Below are positions 21,481-32,707 of a stretch of DNA of 34,573 nucleotides, one piece after another. The stretch comes from Perkinsus chesapeaki (taxonomy: Eukaryota; Perkinsozoa; Perkinsida; Perkinsidae). The notes under the pieces were generated by a model. It made no database searches, had not been told where the DNA came from, and worked only from the letters and a program-made list of their open reading frames with translations. The stretch lies in the NCBI GenBank assembly GCA_013115145.1, contig JAAPAO010000378.1, positions 1 to 34,573 of the forward strand, written 5' to 3'. The position numbers and the translations under genes were made by a program. Every line of letters begins with the position of its first letter. Within the stretch, counting starts at the first letter, position 1.

Positions 21481-22283
21481 CCGGCCCCTCGGCAGAGTTG
21501 GTAAGAAAACACATATAAAAACTAACAGGCAATACCTCTGCTCAGTAGTGAATGGCCCAATTTAGAAAAGTCCGGTATGACCATATGAGAAACGTTAATG
21601 TTGACAACAATCTTGCACTGGCAGTTGGCCCGCAAGTTCGTTGACCGCGAGATAATCATAATCACGAAGATAGGTTCTGTCAAGGATATAAACTCGACAA
21701 AGCATGGTGTTGCTAAAAAACCAATCGATTTGTCGATCGAAACACTTATGCCAAAACCAACGAGAGGCACCGAAGAGGCCTTCCGCGAAATAATATTATG
21801 TTCCTAAGCAATGTCGTCTTTACTATGCTTGGCAAGCATGCATAAGTAGTATAATTCTAATGGAAGTCAAACGCTAGAGCACCGGTGCTGTTATTTGGCA
21901 ACGCAAATCTTATCAGGTAATGATGAGAGACAGAGAAAATTGTAGCAAATATAACAATGACAACAACCCTACCAAACAACAAGGCATACCCCCGTTTCTA
22001 GGATAGACATCGGAGAGAGCGGTATGAGTAGCCTACATTATGGTTAAACGATAATAGCCTTCCTGGGCTTCAAACTAATGAATGTCCCCTAGTCTATAGC
22101 CACCACCATAATGATAACCAACGTGAAACGACATTTATCTCACATTGTCAACTGAAACTATACCGTCGCTACTAGTGGCACTAATAGTACGAAAAGGCCA
22201 AAGAAGGCAGCGGGCTCGCCTCTACTATGAGAGCTTATTATACAGGTAAACTTTGCCCCACCTCTCCGACAATATCAGCAAGA

Positions 22284-22566
22284 AGGAGGAGGAGGAGGAG
22301 GAGATCAATGGTAATAATAATAATAATCAGCAGTGATGGCAGCCTCTACAATGCCAAAATGCTGAGCTAGAAGAAGGAGGAACGATAAGCGTAATAAATA
22401 GCCATGGACGAGTGGTGATTGATGATGATGATGATGATGTCCAGGCTGCTAATGACGGCCATCTTTAAGTTGGATATGAGCCGTCACCAGCACGTAACCC
22501 GATCACTAGCGGGTCAACTCCTGGAAAATGGATAACAAAATCGCTATAACAACAACAACAACGACG

Positions 22567-22612
<46 letters not shown>

Positions 22613-22717
22613 CCGCGTCCACCAAAAAGTACGAATATGTTGGTGCTCCTAAAGGCCGAGATGATGATGATAAGACTTGTAAAAGTAGGCATTGTGCCAT
22701 CTGTCTTCTTCTTCTTC
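22284..22717. repeat. Cluster of trinucleotide microsatellites
   Basis: Within about 430 nt there are separate runs of AGG (about 22284-22303), AAT (about 22311-22327), ATG (about 22420-22440), AAC (about 22549-22561), a long ATC run of about 15 units (about 22566-22611), a second ATG run (22659-22671) and CTT (about 22703-22718). Reading through the ATC run gives poly-Asp or poly-Met peptides in three frames, which is not evidence of coding. Confidence 0.9.
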
Positions 22718-22879
22718 GCTGGTAAATAGTAATGTTAGTGGGCGGCCGCTTTAATTAAACGACGTCATCATCGAGGCGCATTCAAAGAGAATACCGCCTT
22801 CGTAAGGTTACCGGAGGATATTCCTCAGTTGAATAGTTGACCTAATATACAGTCTATGCCAATCCAACCTTGAAAATAT

Positions 22880-23780
22880 CTTCACTACCTTCCTGGACCG
22901 TGGGTACCGATATTTAGTACTCTTTTGGAAGTCCACCTGGCCACTACCACCCAGCGAGCTCTTCGGTAGTATAGGTGTGTCATTTCTGATAGAATAACCG
23001 TATTTCCCCATAGCCCCCTCCCGTTTGTACCCTGCGAAACTTCCACTACCATAGTAAGCGCTTCCCCCAGGAGTCGCTGTGGTAGCTGCCGTCCTGCCTG
23101 AATTGCTACCGGGGACCGGTAATGTCGAATATGGTTTGGCCAGCCATGGATACGATCTTGCCAGCGGTATATGAATCTGATACCGCCGCTCTCTCCTATA
23201 ATCATAGCAATAATAACAACAGCTTACGTGGGCCCTTTCAAGATCGTTCTTGTTGACACCGACACATACAAGCTTCCCGCCTCTTTGTACGTGTTTTCCC
23301 GTTAATCTTCGTTTATCGGCAAGACGTGCCATCGATTTGAAAACATCTCGCATTTCTCTGGAGCTCATTCGCATCTAATAATCTCATACCGCTCCTTCCC
23401 CTAATCCTAATATTACCTCTGGATGCGTCCGTGACGTAACCGCTGGTAGGAGGTCCCCTGGTGAAGCCTTCGAACCCGCAGCCCCCCGAGGGTCTTCGGC
23501 CTAATAGGATCGTATCGGCCATCCCCTTATCCCTTATTATTATTACAAGCCTTCGCGGAGAATAGGACTCCGGCAAACCTCTGCCACGTCTCGAGTCGTA
23601 TACTCCCCGAGCCTGCTGCCCTTTGATCTCCGCTGGCCGTGCTTCCCTATGACTCCCACTAGGTTCATTCTAAGACACACTATAGCCCCGCTTCACCATC
23701 CCGATGCTAGTACCATCTCCGGGGCGGCGGCGCCACCATTTCGACGTGTTCTCGCATGAACGGGCGTATCTATCCGATTG
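22880..23780 (-). CDS. Basic Arg/Gly-rich hypothetical protein
   Basis: On the minus strand, fluent low-complexity text runs from about 23700: RGRGLPESYSPRRLVIIIRD, GYVTDASRGNIRIRGRSG. After a likely acceptor ATTATTAG near 23376 comes MRMSSREMRDVFKSMARLAD followed by KRRLTGKHVQRGGKLVCVGV. A GTAAGC donor near 23223 and an acceptor GGTATCAG near 23174 would remove a 51-nt intron, after which a Gly/Ser/Tyr-rich segment follows (GGSAYYGSGSFAGYKREG). A GTAGTG donor near 22890 may end that exon. The composition (Arg, Gly, Ser, Tyr) suggests a disordered, nucleic-acid-binding or structural protein. No domain is recognised and both ends are unresolved. Confidence 0.4.
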
Positions 23781-24446
23781 GCCCGAGAGCCTCCTCCGCA
23801 AACTAACGATGTGATCCACGACGTAAATCCACTCTTCCTATTGCCGCTCGTCGCATGCTCACTGAAGGGACGACGATTACGACAGGAACGACGGTTGAGG
23901 AAATATTGTTAAATAATCAAGTGGGCGAATTAGGTAAGCGTCTCCGTGAATTAAAGCCAAACGACACTTTTAAATAGAAGAACTGAGCGTCACTTCGCCA
24001 CGAAATAGGATAAGCCAGATTGGTATATTATATAGAAACATGCGGAGGACTAACGAGCACCTTTCCAGTGCTGAAATGACCAACGGAGAATAAAGGAAAA
24101 TTAACGTCTCCTTTAGAGCTAGCCGTGGAGTTCGTAGAAATAGAGTTCGTGGGCAAGTGATAAACCTACTTTGGTGACCCGTGATGGGGTCTATTGGCCT
24201 TAGGTACTGCCATATGCTTGATAATGAATCCCTGGTGCCTTATATAAGGCGATAGTAGATGAGAGACGCGTTACCCTATGTAGACTAAGACGATTTAGCA
24301 CGCGTAAAAACGTTGCAAACCGGACGGAATTTCACATCGTTCAAACGACGACTCATGATACGCACGAGTGAACTGTGTTAGGAAAGTTGAACGGTGAATT
24401 ATTTATTTTTAATTCCTCGTGCTTCCTTAGGCTTTGTTTTTATATT
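23781..24446. other. SDHA upstream region
   Basis: No gene seen. The last 100 nt before the SDHA start are AT-rich (TTATTTATTTTTAATTCC near 24399) and should be the 5' leader. An in-frame extension of exon 1 to an upstream ATG at 24375 is possible, but would put a hydrophobic stretch before the typical mitochondrial presequence. Confidence 0.4.
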
Positions 24447-26406
24447 ATGTTGAGCAAGCTAGCTACACGCATCACCCGCCCCGGTGTTACTGCCGCCAGA
24501 CACGTCAGTACAACAACCATTGGTGGATATAAGGTCAGCCAAAGCATACTCCACTTTATAACAGACGTATCTTAGGTTCATGATCACTTCTATGACGCTG
24601 TTGTTGTTGGTGCTGGAGGGGCTGGTCTAAGAGCCGCTTCTGGTCTAGTGGCCCATGGCCTCAAGACTGCTTGCATTTCCAAGGTAAAGCCTAACCATAC
24701 TCATATCTCTATTCCCCATTTGTCAGGTTTTTCCAACTCGTTCTCACACTGTTGCAGCTCAAGGAGGCATCAACGCTGCCCTGGGCAACATGACCGAGGA
24801 TGACTGGCGTTGGCATGCCTATGATACCGTTAAGGGCTCTGATTGGCTTGGTGATCAAGACGCTATCGAACACATGTGCCGCCTTGCCCCCCAAGTTGTG
24901 CTAGAGCTCGAGAGCTATGGTCTGCCCTTCTCAAGGACCAAGGAGGGCAAGATCTACCAGAGGGCCTTCGGTGGCCAGAGCCTCAAGTTTGGCAAGGGAG
25001 GCCAAGCCTACAGATGTGCCGCTGCCGCTGACCGCACTGGTCATGCTATCCTTCACACTCTGTACGGTATGTCCCTGAAGTACGATTGTCTGTTCTTCAT
25101 CGAGTACTTTGCCCTCGACCTCATCATGGACAAGGACGGTTCCTGTAAGGGCGTCATCGCTATGAGCATGGAAGATGGTTCCCTCCATCGTTTCGGGGCC
25201 CACCAGACTGTCATCGCCACTGGTGGATACGGTAGAGCCTACCAGAGCTGCACTAGCGCTCATACCTGCACCGGTGACGGCGGCGGTATGGTCTCGAGGG
25301 CTGGCCTGCCCCTACAGGACTTGGAGTTCGTGCAGTTCCATCCGACTGGCATATTTCCCGCCGGTTGTCTAATGACTGAAGGTTGCCGTGGTGAAGGAGG
25401 AATCCTGAGGAACAGCGAGGGTGAGCCCTTCATGGCCCGATACGCCCCGACAGCAAAGGACTTGGCGTCCCGCGATGTGGTGTCCCGGGCGATGACTTTG
25501 GAGATCCGAGAGGGTCGCGGTGTTGGCCCGAACAAGGACCACATCTACCTTCATTTGGACCACCTTCCCGCGGAGACTCTCAGGGAGAGACTTCCCGGCA
25601 TCTCTGAAACGGCCAAGATCTTTGCTGGTGTTGATGTGACCAAGGAGCCTATCCCGGTCTTACCGACAGTCCACTATAATATGGGTGGCATCCCAACCAA
25701 TTGGAAGGCTCAGTGCCTCAACCCGACCCCCTCCGACCCCGCTAAGATCGTCCCTGGTCTGCTGGCTGCTGGTGAGGCAGGCTGCGCATCAGTTCATGGG
25801 GCTAATCGTCTGGGCGCCAACTCTCTGTTGGATCTGGTGGTCTTTGGTCGTACTGCCGCTGACACTGTGGCCGAGCTGGTGAAGCCGAACTCCCCTCAGG
25901 TGGACCTTCCTAAGGACGCTGGTGAGGCCACGATTGATCGGTTCGAGAAGATACGTAACGCCAGCGGCCCTGTGTCCACGGCTGATTTGAGGACCAAGCT
26001 GCAGAAGACAATGCAGACCAGAGCGCCGGTCTACAGGAACGGTGATGATTTGAAGAAGGGCTGTGAGGAGCTAAGAGAGATAATGAAGGAGTTCAAGGAC
26101 GTCGGAATCAAGGACCGTACTCTGGTCTGGAACACCGACCTCATCGAGACCCTCGAGCTTGAGAACCTCATCACTCAGGCGGCCCAGACGGTGATATCTG
26201 GTGAAGCTAGAAAGGAATCGAGAGGGGCGCATGCCAGGGAGGACTACCCGGAGAGAGACGATGGAAAGTGGATGAAGCATTCGCTGTCGTATCAGACCAA
26301 GCGCAACATCGAAGATGCTGACATCGCCTTGAAGTACAGAGCTGTGGTGGACCAGCCCTTGGACTCTGAGATGCATCACGTCCCTCCGGCCAAGCGTGTC
26401 TACTAG
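24447..26406 (+). CDS. SDHA: Succinate dehydrogenase flavoprotein subunit
   Basis: Three exons, 24447-24533, 24576-24683 and 24727-26406, with introns of 42 and 43 nt (GTCAGC..TTAG and GTAAAG..TCAG) in phase 0; the protein is 624 aa. The N-terminus [20 protein letters not shown] is Arg-rich and free of acidic residues, a mitochondrial presequence. The FAD dinucleotide-binding motif [13 protein letters not shown] follows. His72 in SHTVAAQGG is the covalent FAD attachment site. QFHPTG (25336-25353), the active-site stretch SRDVVSRAM (25468-25494) with its catalytic arginine, and HYNMGG (25672-25689) are all present. Complex II oxidises succinate to fumarate and passes electrons to ubiquinone at the inner mitochondrial membrane. 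The start at 24447 was chosen because it begins the presequence directly. Complete and intact. Confidence 0.97.
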
Positions 26407-26613
26407 GTTTGCTGGCTTGGAGGTCATTTGCTTATTACATTGTTGGGCAGTTGCAACTCGCCCAGCATCTTTCGTAACTTTTATGGATGGTGACAGCGGT
26501 GGTGGCCCCAGCCGCATGAGGTTCAGTGAGTTTTTGTGGTCAGGATTGTTCCCCAACTGATAAGTGTTGCGTTTGTCATCTGCCCGGGGCAATATCTGAC
26601 AGAAGACTTTTCT

Positions 26614-29600
26614 ATGGGAGTCTTCAGCCTCCCAGCTGGAGTGGTGCGATGGTTAGTGTCTTTGGGAGCCCTCAAGGAGCGAGTTGATCTCGGTGTGGCG
26701 GAACAGGACCAATTGGTGCCACTCAGTCAGAGGGCCAAGCAGCGTCTCATCGATGGGACCCTCGTAGCGGAGGTCATTGCTGCTGTGAGGTGTACAGGCG
26801 GACGCTCCCCGCATACGTACTCTTTTCAGGCCCTCGAGAGGGCTGGAGAGACACCGTCTGTGACGCTGCGGCAAACGGGGAGCAACCGTAGGCCGGTGGA
26901 TCGATGGCGAGCTGTCGCCGAGGCTTTGTCTGAGCACGTTGACGTGGTCCTTGATGAGGACATCTGCCAGGACCTCGCTGCGGCCAGTGACGAGACGCTA
27001 GCTGCGGAGCTATTGGTGGAGGTGGGTGATAGGGAATTGGGTGAATTTAGTGGCGCGTGGTCAGGTTTATACGGTGTTGAGAGCGTATCATCAACAGAAG
27101 AAGAAAAAACGGCCTAATCGGAAGCCAGAGAGGAAGGAGGGGTGAAAAGCGGTTAATAGTGGGAAAGTTGCATTAAATTTCAAACAGGTATGCGGCGACA
27201 TCTCAGCGACGAGATCGCAGTCCGGCTGCCGACTCGCGAGAGGTACTAAGTGTTTGGGAGGTGTGGGGGACATGTCGATCTCAGCGGTCGAGGAGAGAGT
27301 CTCCATCAGGGAGGGAGAAGGCAGGGGCTGCGGGACAAAAAACGCCGAATCTGATTGAAAAACCGAAATCTGTTGCTTCGTCTCCGCGGTCCCGGAAAAC
27401 GTCCCCGCGAGTAGAGGCCGTACCGTCACCGGTGGTCGAGAGCGCGCCGGTGAAGAGACCGATTGTGTCACCGAAGCCAAGTGAAGGAGAGGTCAAAAAA
27501 ATTGACAGTTCTTGGACGGTGCCCACGAGCGCCAAGGCAGTGAGGGAGGACAGAGTCGAGGAGAACGGGACGACAGAAGTGGTGGACCCAGGCAATACGT
27601 TCCTGACGATCGACGAGCCAAGCGCCATAGAGTCGCCAATCCTACCGACGGGCACTGTTGGCGAGGTCGATGCTGAGTCGTCTTTGTTGGCACTGACCGA
27701 TCGTCTGGATACGGCGACTTTGGACCCACCTTGGGCAGTGCTACTGTCCACTGCCCTGGACACGCTCCAGGTTGCTCGGCCTGGAACGCTTGACGAATGC
27801 CAGGTGCAAAGGATGGTCATCGAGGGAGAGATGTATCCATTTACATCATCATCGCTTGTTGAGTGGTACACGTCGGTGTTGCCTCATCACATAGAGGACC
27901 TCCCCCTCTCCATCGTGTGCAAGGTCGCCCTACCGGCCTTGGACTCAACAGTGTACGGAGTAGAGTCCAGTAAGGCGGCTGCTGGCCTACTGTATTTGGC
28001 AGCATCTCGAGGGAAACGGGAGGATAACAGTATTAGTGCGCTCCTGCGGGAGGGGTACATTCACGGGATTGTGGAGGCGATACGAAACACCGATGATGCG
28101 GAAGAAGCTCGCAGTTCCCTCTGCTCGGCCCTTTTCCAAATTTGGCATCGAGACGGCGCCTCTCTGGTGACACTTTTCACCGGCCACCTAGGAAGGAGGC
28201 ATTCGGAAATCATGCCAGTGGCACACGGTCTAGTGGCCACTCTTTCTCAACACGGGGAGCCTTTCATGGCCTTGTCGCCGGTGGTGGACCTTCTCTTGGA
28301 ACAGCTGGTCCGTAAGCGTCGATGTTGTTGTGCTGGGTGTGCCGCCCTCATCGGTGAGCTGTGGAGCTCGGGGCTTCTGGCCACCAAGAGCAACTACACT
28401 CAGCTGGCCGAAGATGTCCTACTGGTTCTTCAAGAGAGGGCTTCAGAGCCCGCAGATGAGGACCAACATCTCCCGTATGTCGCCGCCAGCACCTTAGTGT
28501 CTATACTGGACTATGTATGCCGACAAGAGGACGAGACCATGGCCCCGGCGGTCTGGCGATCTCTGGTCTACTCGGTTATAGTGGCACTAGGTAGCCCACA
28601 GTCACCAGACTTCTCGAGCTTTATCGCTTCCTTGGTCGCCGAGGCCATCTCGAGGCTCCCTTGTCTTCCAGTGTGCATGCTTGCGGAGCCCGTTTGTAAG
28701 CTTGTTCATGAGCGCGATGAAGATACCATGACCGAATCGGAGATGGCATTGCTCCTAGCGGTGGCTCGCCACCCGAGGCTCACGGAGACGGTGGCCGTTG
28801 AGGTAGGTTGGCCCCTCTCCGCGGAGTGGTGACGTATTCCGGTTTAGATGCTTAGTTCGGCCTGCCACCAGATGGTCTCCGGCGCCGCTGGGATTGATAG
28901 TATCGAGAAGAGGATAGTGAAGACACTGGCTGGACGATACGCTAACAACAAAGCCTTTGCTGATGAGGCGCCTGATGGATGCCTCAGACAGGTGAGGGTG
29001 GAGGGCGTCCCAGCGGGTACAGGCGGAGCTATGTACCAGTATGAAGTAGATATTTCCATTGTTCATTGGAACTGACCGACGCTCAAGGCCAACGTGGTCT
29101 TGGTTCTTGGTAAATAAGGGAAAGTGTGCCGGTGGTATCTAAGGTGACGGAGGTTTAATAGCGATTATTACGCATATCACTTGTACCACAAATCATTAGT
29201 CCTCGCATGAAGCTAGGATACGGAGCTGCCGCGTTGGTCCATCCAAGAGTCGAAGATGGTTCCCCTCAGATTCTGGCATCACTACTGAAAGGCCCAGGCT
29301 CAGCAGATGCCGTTGTCTCCATTGTGTGCATCATGGCCAGAGCTGGAGGTCGACGTCTCGGCCCTGATGAAGATCATCTTCGTGCTGCTACTCGTCAGCT
29401 CGTCGCCGACTTGTGCGCCGCGTATCGATCTGTCTACGCCGCGCTCCATCCGAATCTCCTTCGGGCCTCCAGAGCCTTCCCAGAGCTAGAGGAAGCGGCG
29501 GTGCTCACCACGCCGGACCCTCAGACCGATGCCTCAGAGGGCCGGCGGCCGGATCACCTCGTTCCTGTTGCGACGTTGTTGCCATTTGGCAGCGGCCCGA

Positions 29601-29725
29601 CAGGCATGCTGGGCACTGGTCCACTGCAGAGCTTTAGATCGAGGGCTACTGGTCGGATACGGGAGCTGGAGATACAGATGGGGATGATGGTCGAGAAGCA
29701 TAAGGAACGGGAAGGTGGGGGATAG
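26614..29725 (+). CDS. CH-like-domain protein (SPEF1/SPATA4-like) with long helical region
   Basis: Exons 26614-27021, 27098-27141, 27188-28802, 28848-29038 (or 28991) and 29200-29725 join in phase; the first three introns are 76, 46 and 45 nt. The N-terminal 136 residues show VVRWLVSL, then LIDGTLVAEVIAAV and RRPVDRWRAVAEAL. These are the pattern of the CH-like domain of SPEF1/CLAMP and SPATA4, microtubule-associated proteins of cilia and flagella. A short basic linker (KKKKRPNRKPERKE) and a Ser/Pro-rich stretch follow, then about 400 residues of regular amphipathic helices like ARM/HEAT repeats, and a charged C-terminal helix (RIRELEIQMGMMVEKHKERE). The ATG at 26614 lies just before the domain, 207 nt after the SDHA stop. 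The donor of the fourth intron is uncertain. A ciliary or cytoskeletal role is inference. Confidence 0.65.
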
Positions 29726-30163
29726 GCACAGTTGGAATGGATGAAGGATTACACAGACGGGGGGATAGATTAAACTAGAGATTTATTACGACAGTTAGTG
29801 TTGCTGCTTACTGTATCTTGATGAGCTTGAGTCACACTTTCACTGTCTTTGACTCTGGGCCTCTATACAGGAGCCCGAATACTGGTCCTGCCATGAGTAG
29901 CTGGGCAATGTTAGATTGCCGCAATGCTTTTGTGGTTCGGTAGATTCTCAGGATAGGCCGATTTCCTCATTCGTAGATTCATTGGAGTCGATAATAAGGG
30001 ATCTAGAGTCCAAGATGGGCACCACTGGGGAGCAAGGGGTTAATAGGGAGTGAGAGAAAGGCGGCAAAGTCTGATAAAACATATCTCACGTTTGCAAGGT
30101 CGCCGACGGTCCCAAAACTGCCGCTGTCCTCCCGAAAGTCGAGCCCGCGGAAGCCGAACGATC
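29726..30163. other. Intergenic gap between two plus-strand genes
   Basis: No reading frame with domain signal or splice-consistent exons on either strand. It should hold the 3' end of the CH-like gene and the promoter of the next gene. Confidence 0.4.
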
Positions 30164-32707
30164 ATGGCTCATCAGCAGTTGCAGTATCGGCTAGGTGAGC
30201 TCTGGCTACTACCTAAGGGGGGATTAACACTTGGGAGCAGGAGTCCAAGAGCACCGGCTAGTCCACCGCCGAAGGACCGAGGCAAGCATGCCGGTGGGCG
30301 CAGGATACGGAAGATGTCCGGCAGTGAAGGTAGGCATCCTAGATAAGAGAAGGATAAAACGTTTGAAGTTCAGGCGAAGCGAAACAACTGGTGGTACCAC
30401 CACCAAGTAGTGTTCGACAGAAGGGAGTGGTGTTGGTATTGGAGGGCTCGGTGGCGGATGAGTGCTCGAGATTGGTGAAGGCTTTTGCTAAGCCATTAGA
30501 AGTTATCTACTTGCAGTAGGGGGAAAGGGACGCTTGTGGTCTAAGTAGTTTATCCATTCTGATGGTGAATATCCGGGGAACGCTAACGTTTGCTAGGGCA
30601 GTACTTACTGCGCAAATGGGAGCAGTAAACTCACCAGCAGTAGTGAAGATGGAAATACGTAGATAGACGATCCACTGCAACTTAATCTCAAGGGCCTCAG
30701 TGAACAGTAACAACTGTGTGGTTAGGTATTGCAATCAGAAGACACCCTTAGGCAAGGGAGCGCCTCAGAGGAACCCAACGAACCCAAATGGCCGGAGAAG
30801 CCATCGGCCATCACTCCAACAGGTCAGACTGCTCGCCAATAATGGTCAGTTGACCCGTTACCAGGACCACCAGACACCACCCATTCCACTCCTCAATCTC
30901 CTTACCCTACTACGAGACGCCAAGATAATCCCTCATGTCACACCCCGGCCAGTGGCTGGTAGGCATCGAGGAGGCAGTTGAGGGGCGCATCAATCTTCAC
31001 TTCAGAGGAGTTCGTGTCCAGTATGGAGCATCCGATCAGACTGCCACAGACGATTGAAATCTTAGCTCAATGCGCGTTCCACGGCATGGACCCTGCAGAG
31101 TGCCGCCCCTGGTCCCAATGGGTAAGTCGGCTGGTGGTAGCTCCTATGGACCAACGATTGTTCAGGGTGTCTTGGTGCCTCTGCCGGAGCACCAGCAAGG
31201 CAGGCAGCTGCAGTGTATGTTACAGCAACTGATGGAGCAAGCAACGCTGCCCAAGGGTGCACGAGGGACGAGCGATAAGATCAGCATTAGTATCGACGAG
31301 TGGAAGGCAGCGGTGGGCCAATTAATACTGGACCGTGGAGTTAGCGTCCTGATCAGGTCCGGAGCTTGGTTCGGCGGTACGTTCGGTCAGTAGTGGACAA
31401 CTTCTCCCCGCCGACAGATCTTGGTAGCATTGTCCGCATAGTGTCGAATCATTGTCCCTATCAGGAGGATATGACATTCCTCCAGGGTTCACCCTAGCTC
31501 CCGATGGCAAGTCGCTGTATGTAGCTGACAAGTCTTGGGGGAGGGAGGGCCGCACTGCCAAGCAGCAAGCGCGCCGTGAGTCAGAGCCCAAACCTGTAGG
31601 GGGAAGGCGCTCGGGGGCTATAGCGCTTCGCCAGGTCCATACGGCTCTGCTGTATAATGCGAACACCACGACTTCATCCGACGCCAGCCCAGAGGAGTCC
31701 CCTCGGCAAGGCAAGACTCGTCGGCAATCTGGGAGTCGCATGTGAGCAAGATCATCAAGGCTTGGTTGTCAATGTACCTTTAAGGCCCAGCAGCCAGTCC
31801 GGTGGCATTCTCGCTGCACCGCCCCTGACGCTACCGGAGGAGGCCGAGAAGACTCTCCTACTGCACGAAGCAGCAGTGAAGGTCCTGGGGGAGCCATGGT
31901 TTACCAAGGCCATCCAAACCATGCACAAGTGCGCGCCCTCCCCGACCGCCCTTCATCCCGCCGTCTCATCCCTTCAGGCATTTCCTTCAAGTCCAATCTG
32001 GTGCAGTTAGCGCACATGCCGGGCTCCGACTGCCTGCCTTCACCAAGTGTCTCACTGGCTTCCTTAAGTTGCTGCCGGATGTCGGCAATGCCAAGGCCCT
32101 ATTCCGGCGTGTGGTCGGGCCTGGGTCTCAGGAACTAGATGTGGCTGGCCTGGGAAGGGCAGTGCTGGCCTCGGCCAGTGTGATGCCCTATGGCCAGGCT
32201 GCTGTGAAGGGGTGGCCCACAGCGTCCGAGGTAATGACCAGGACATCCTGCCTGAGTCGACTACTATAGTGTTTTCTCCTTAGCTGTTAGCGGCTCGGCC
32301 AGATGTGCTGATTGGTGTGGGCGTCCGCGCCTTATACCAGCGAGACTTCAAGGACATATCGTCGCTGAAGTCCAAGCTGCACCATTTCACCGCTGGGTCC
32401 CTGCCGCCACACACGTCTGAACACACGAAGTAATCATTGCTGCTATCATGGACCGACTTAATTGCTTTTCAGCCGGGATCTGGCAGAGCTGCAAGGTGTG
32501 GTGATACGCTCGGGAGCTGTTCTAGTGGACGGACAAGAAGCTGCTGCCGATGAACACACGGGCACGGTTGAGGAACCTTCGGAGACCAGCGCGAAGGAAA
32601 GCGATGAGGCACCAACGGTGGTCGATGAGAAACGACCGGAGACTCCAGTGAAGCCAGTCGATGCAGCCGAACCAGGAAGTCAGCGGCAGCCCGAAACGGA
32701 CGTGTAG
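30164..32707 (+). CDS. Unknown protein, about a dozen exons, helical core and acidic tail
   Basis: The downstream exons join cleanly: 31006-31121, 31166-31334, 31391-31486, 31525-31741, 31785-31928, 31978-32230, 32284-32429, 32473-32707, with introns of 38-56 nt, all in phase. Upstream, exons near 30164-30194, 30241-30329 (starting MAHQQLQYRLG) and 30374-30474 (Trp-rich, VVFDRREWCWYWRARWR) are likely. The region 30517-30951 is Pro/Ser-rich (SASEEPNEPKWPEKPSAITP) with ambiguous splicing. The core is helical: HPIRLPQTIEILAQCAFHGM, KCLTGFLKLLPDVGNAKALF, LGRAVLASASVMPYG. The end is acidic (DEAPTVVDEKRPETPVKPVD). A similar acidic frame at about 32925-33074 may belong to an alternative last exon. 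No family is recognised; a helical-repeat scaffold is one guess. Confidence 0.6.

Larger units (their letters stand above)
18961..22283. other. Long stretch with only weak gene fragments
   Basis: The 5' exons of the OSCA-like gene may start here. On the minus strand around 20070-19750 two fluent pieces occur (NARMQELHCKFMSGEINPAQ and AARMGDISTLITLLMSVNSS) that could be exons of one small gene, the second recalling the start of an ankyrin repeat; neither is proven. A plus-strand frame at 21598-21807 reads FVDREIIIITKIGSVKDINS without family signal. A 16-nt perfect palindrome ATGAGCCATGGCTCAT lies near 20962 and a hairpin ATGCTTGGCAAGCAT near 21826. Nothing else is supported. Confidence 0.3.

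Noticed and set aside
21204..21512. 102-codon minus-strand frame containing CGIRTRDL
   Set aside because: GIRTRDL-type text is the usual false peptide read from the antisense of a tRNA T-arm.
22465..22725. Poly-Asp, poly-Met and poly-Ile peptides
   Set aside because: Products of translating an ATC trinucleotide run; no coding context on either side.
24931..26592. Long minus-strand frames opposite SDHA
   Set aside because: Shadows caused by the strong third-position GC bias of the SDHA coding strand; no domain text.
27281..27871. 196-codon minus-strand frame
   Set aside because: Antisense of the Ser/Pro-rich part of the CH-like gene; the plus strand has phase-consistent exons on both sides.
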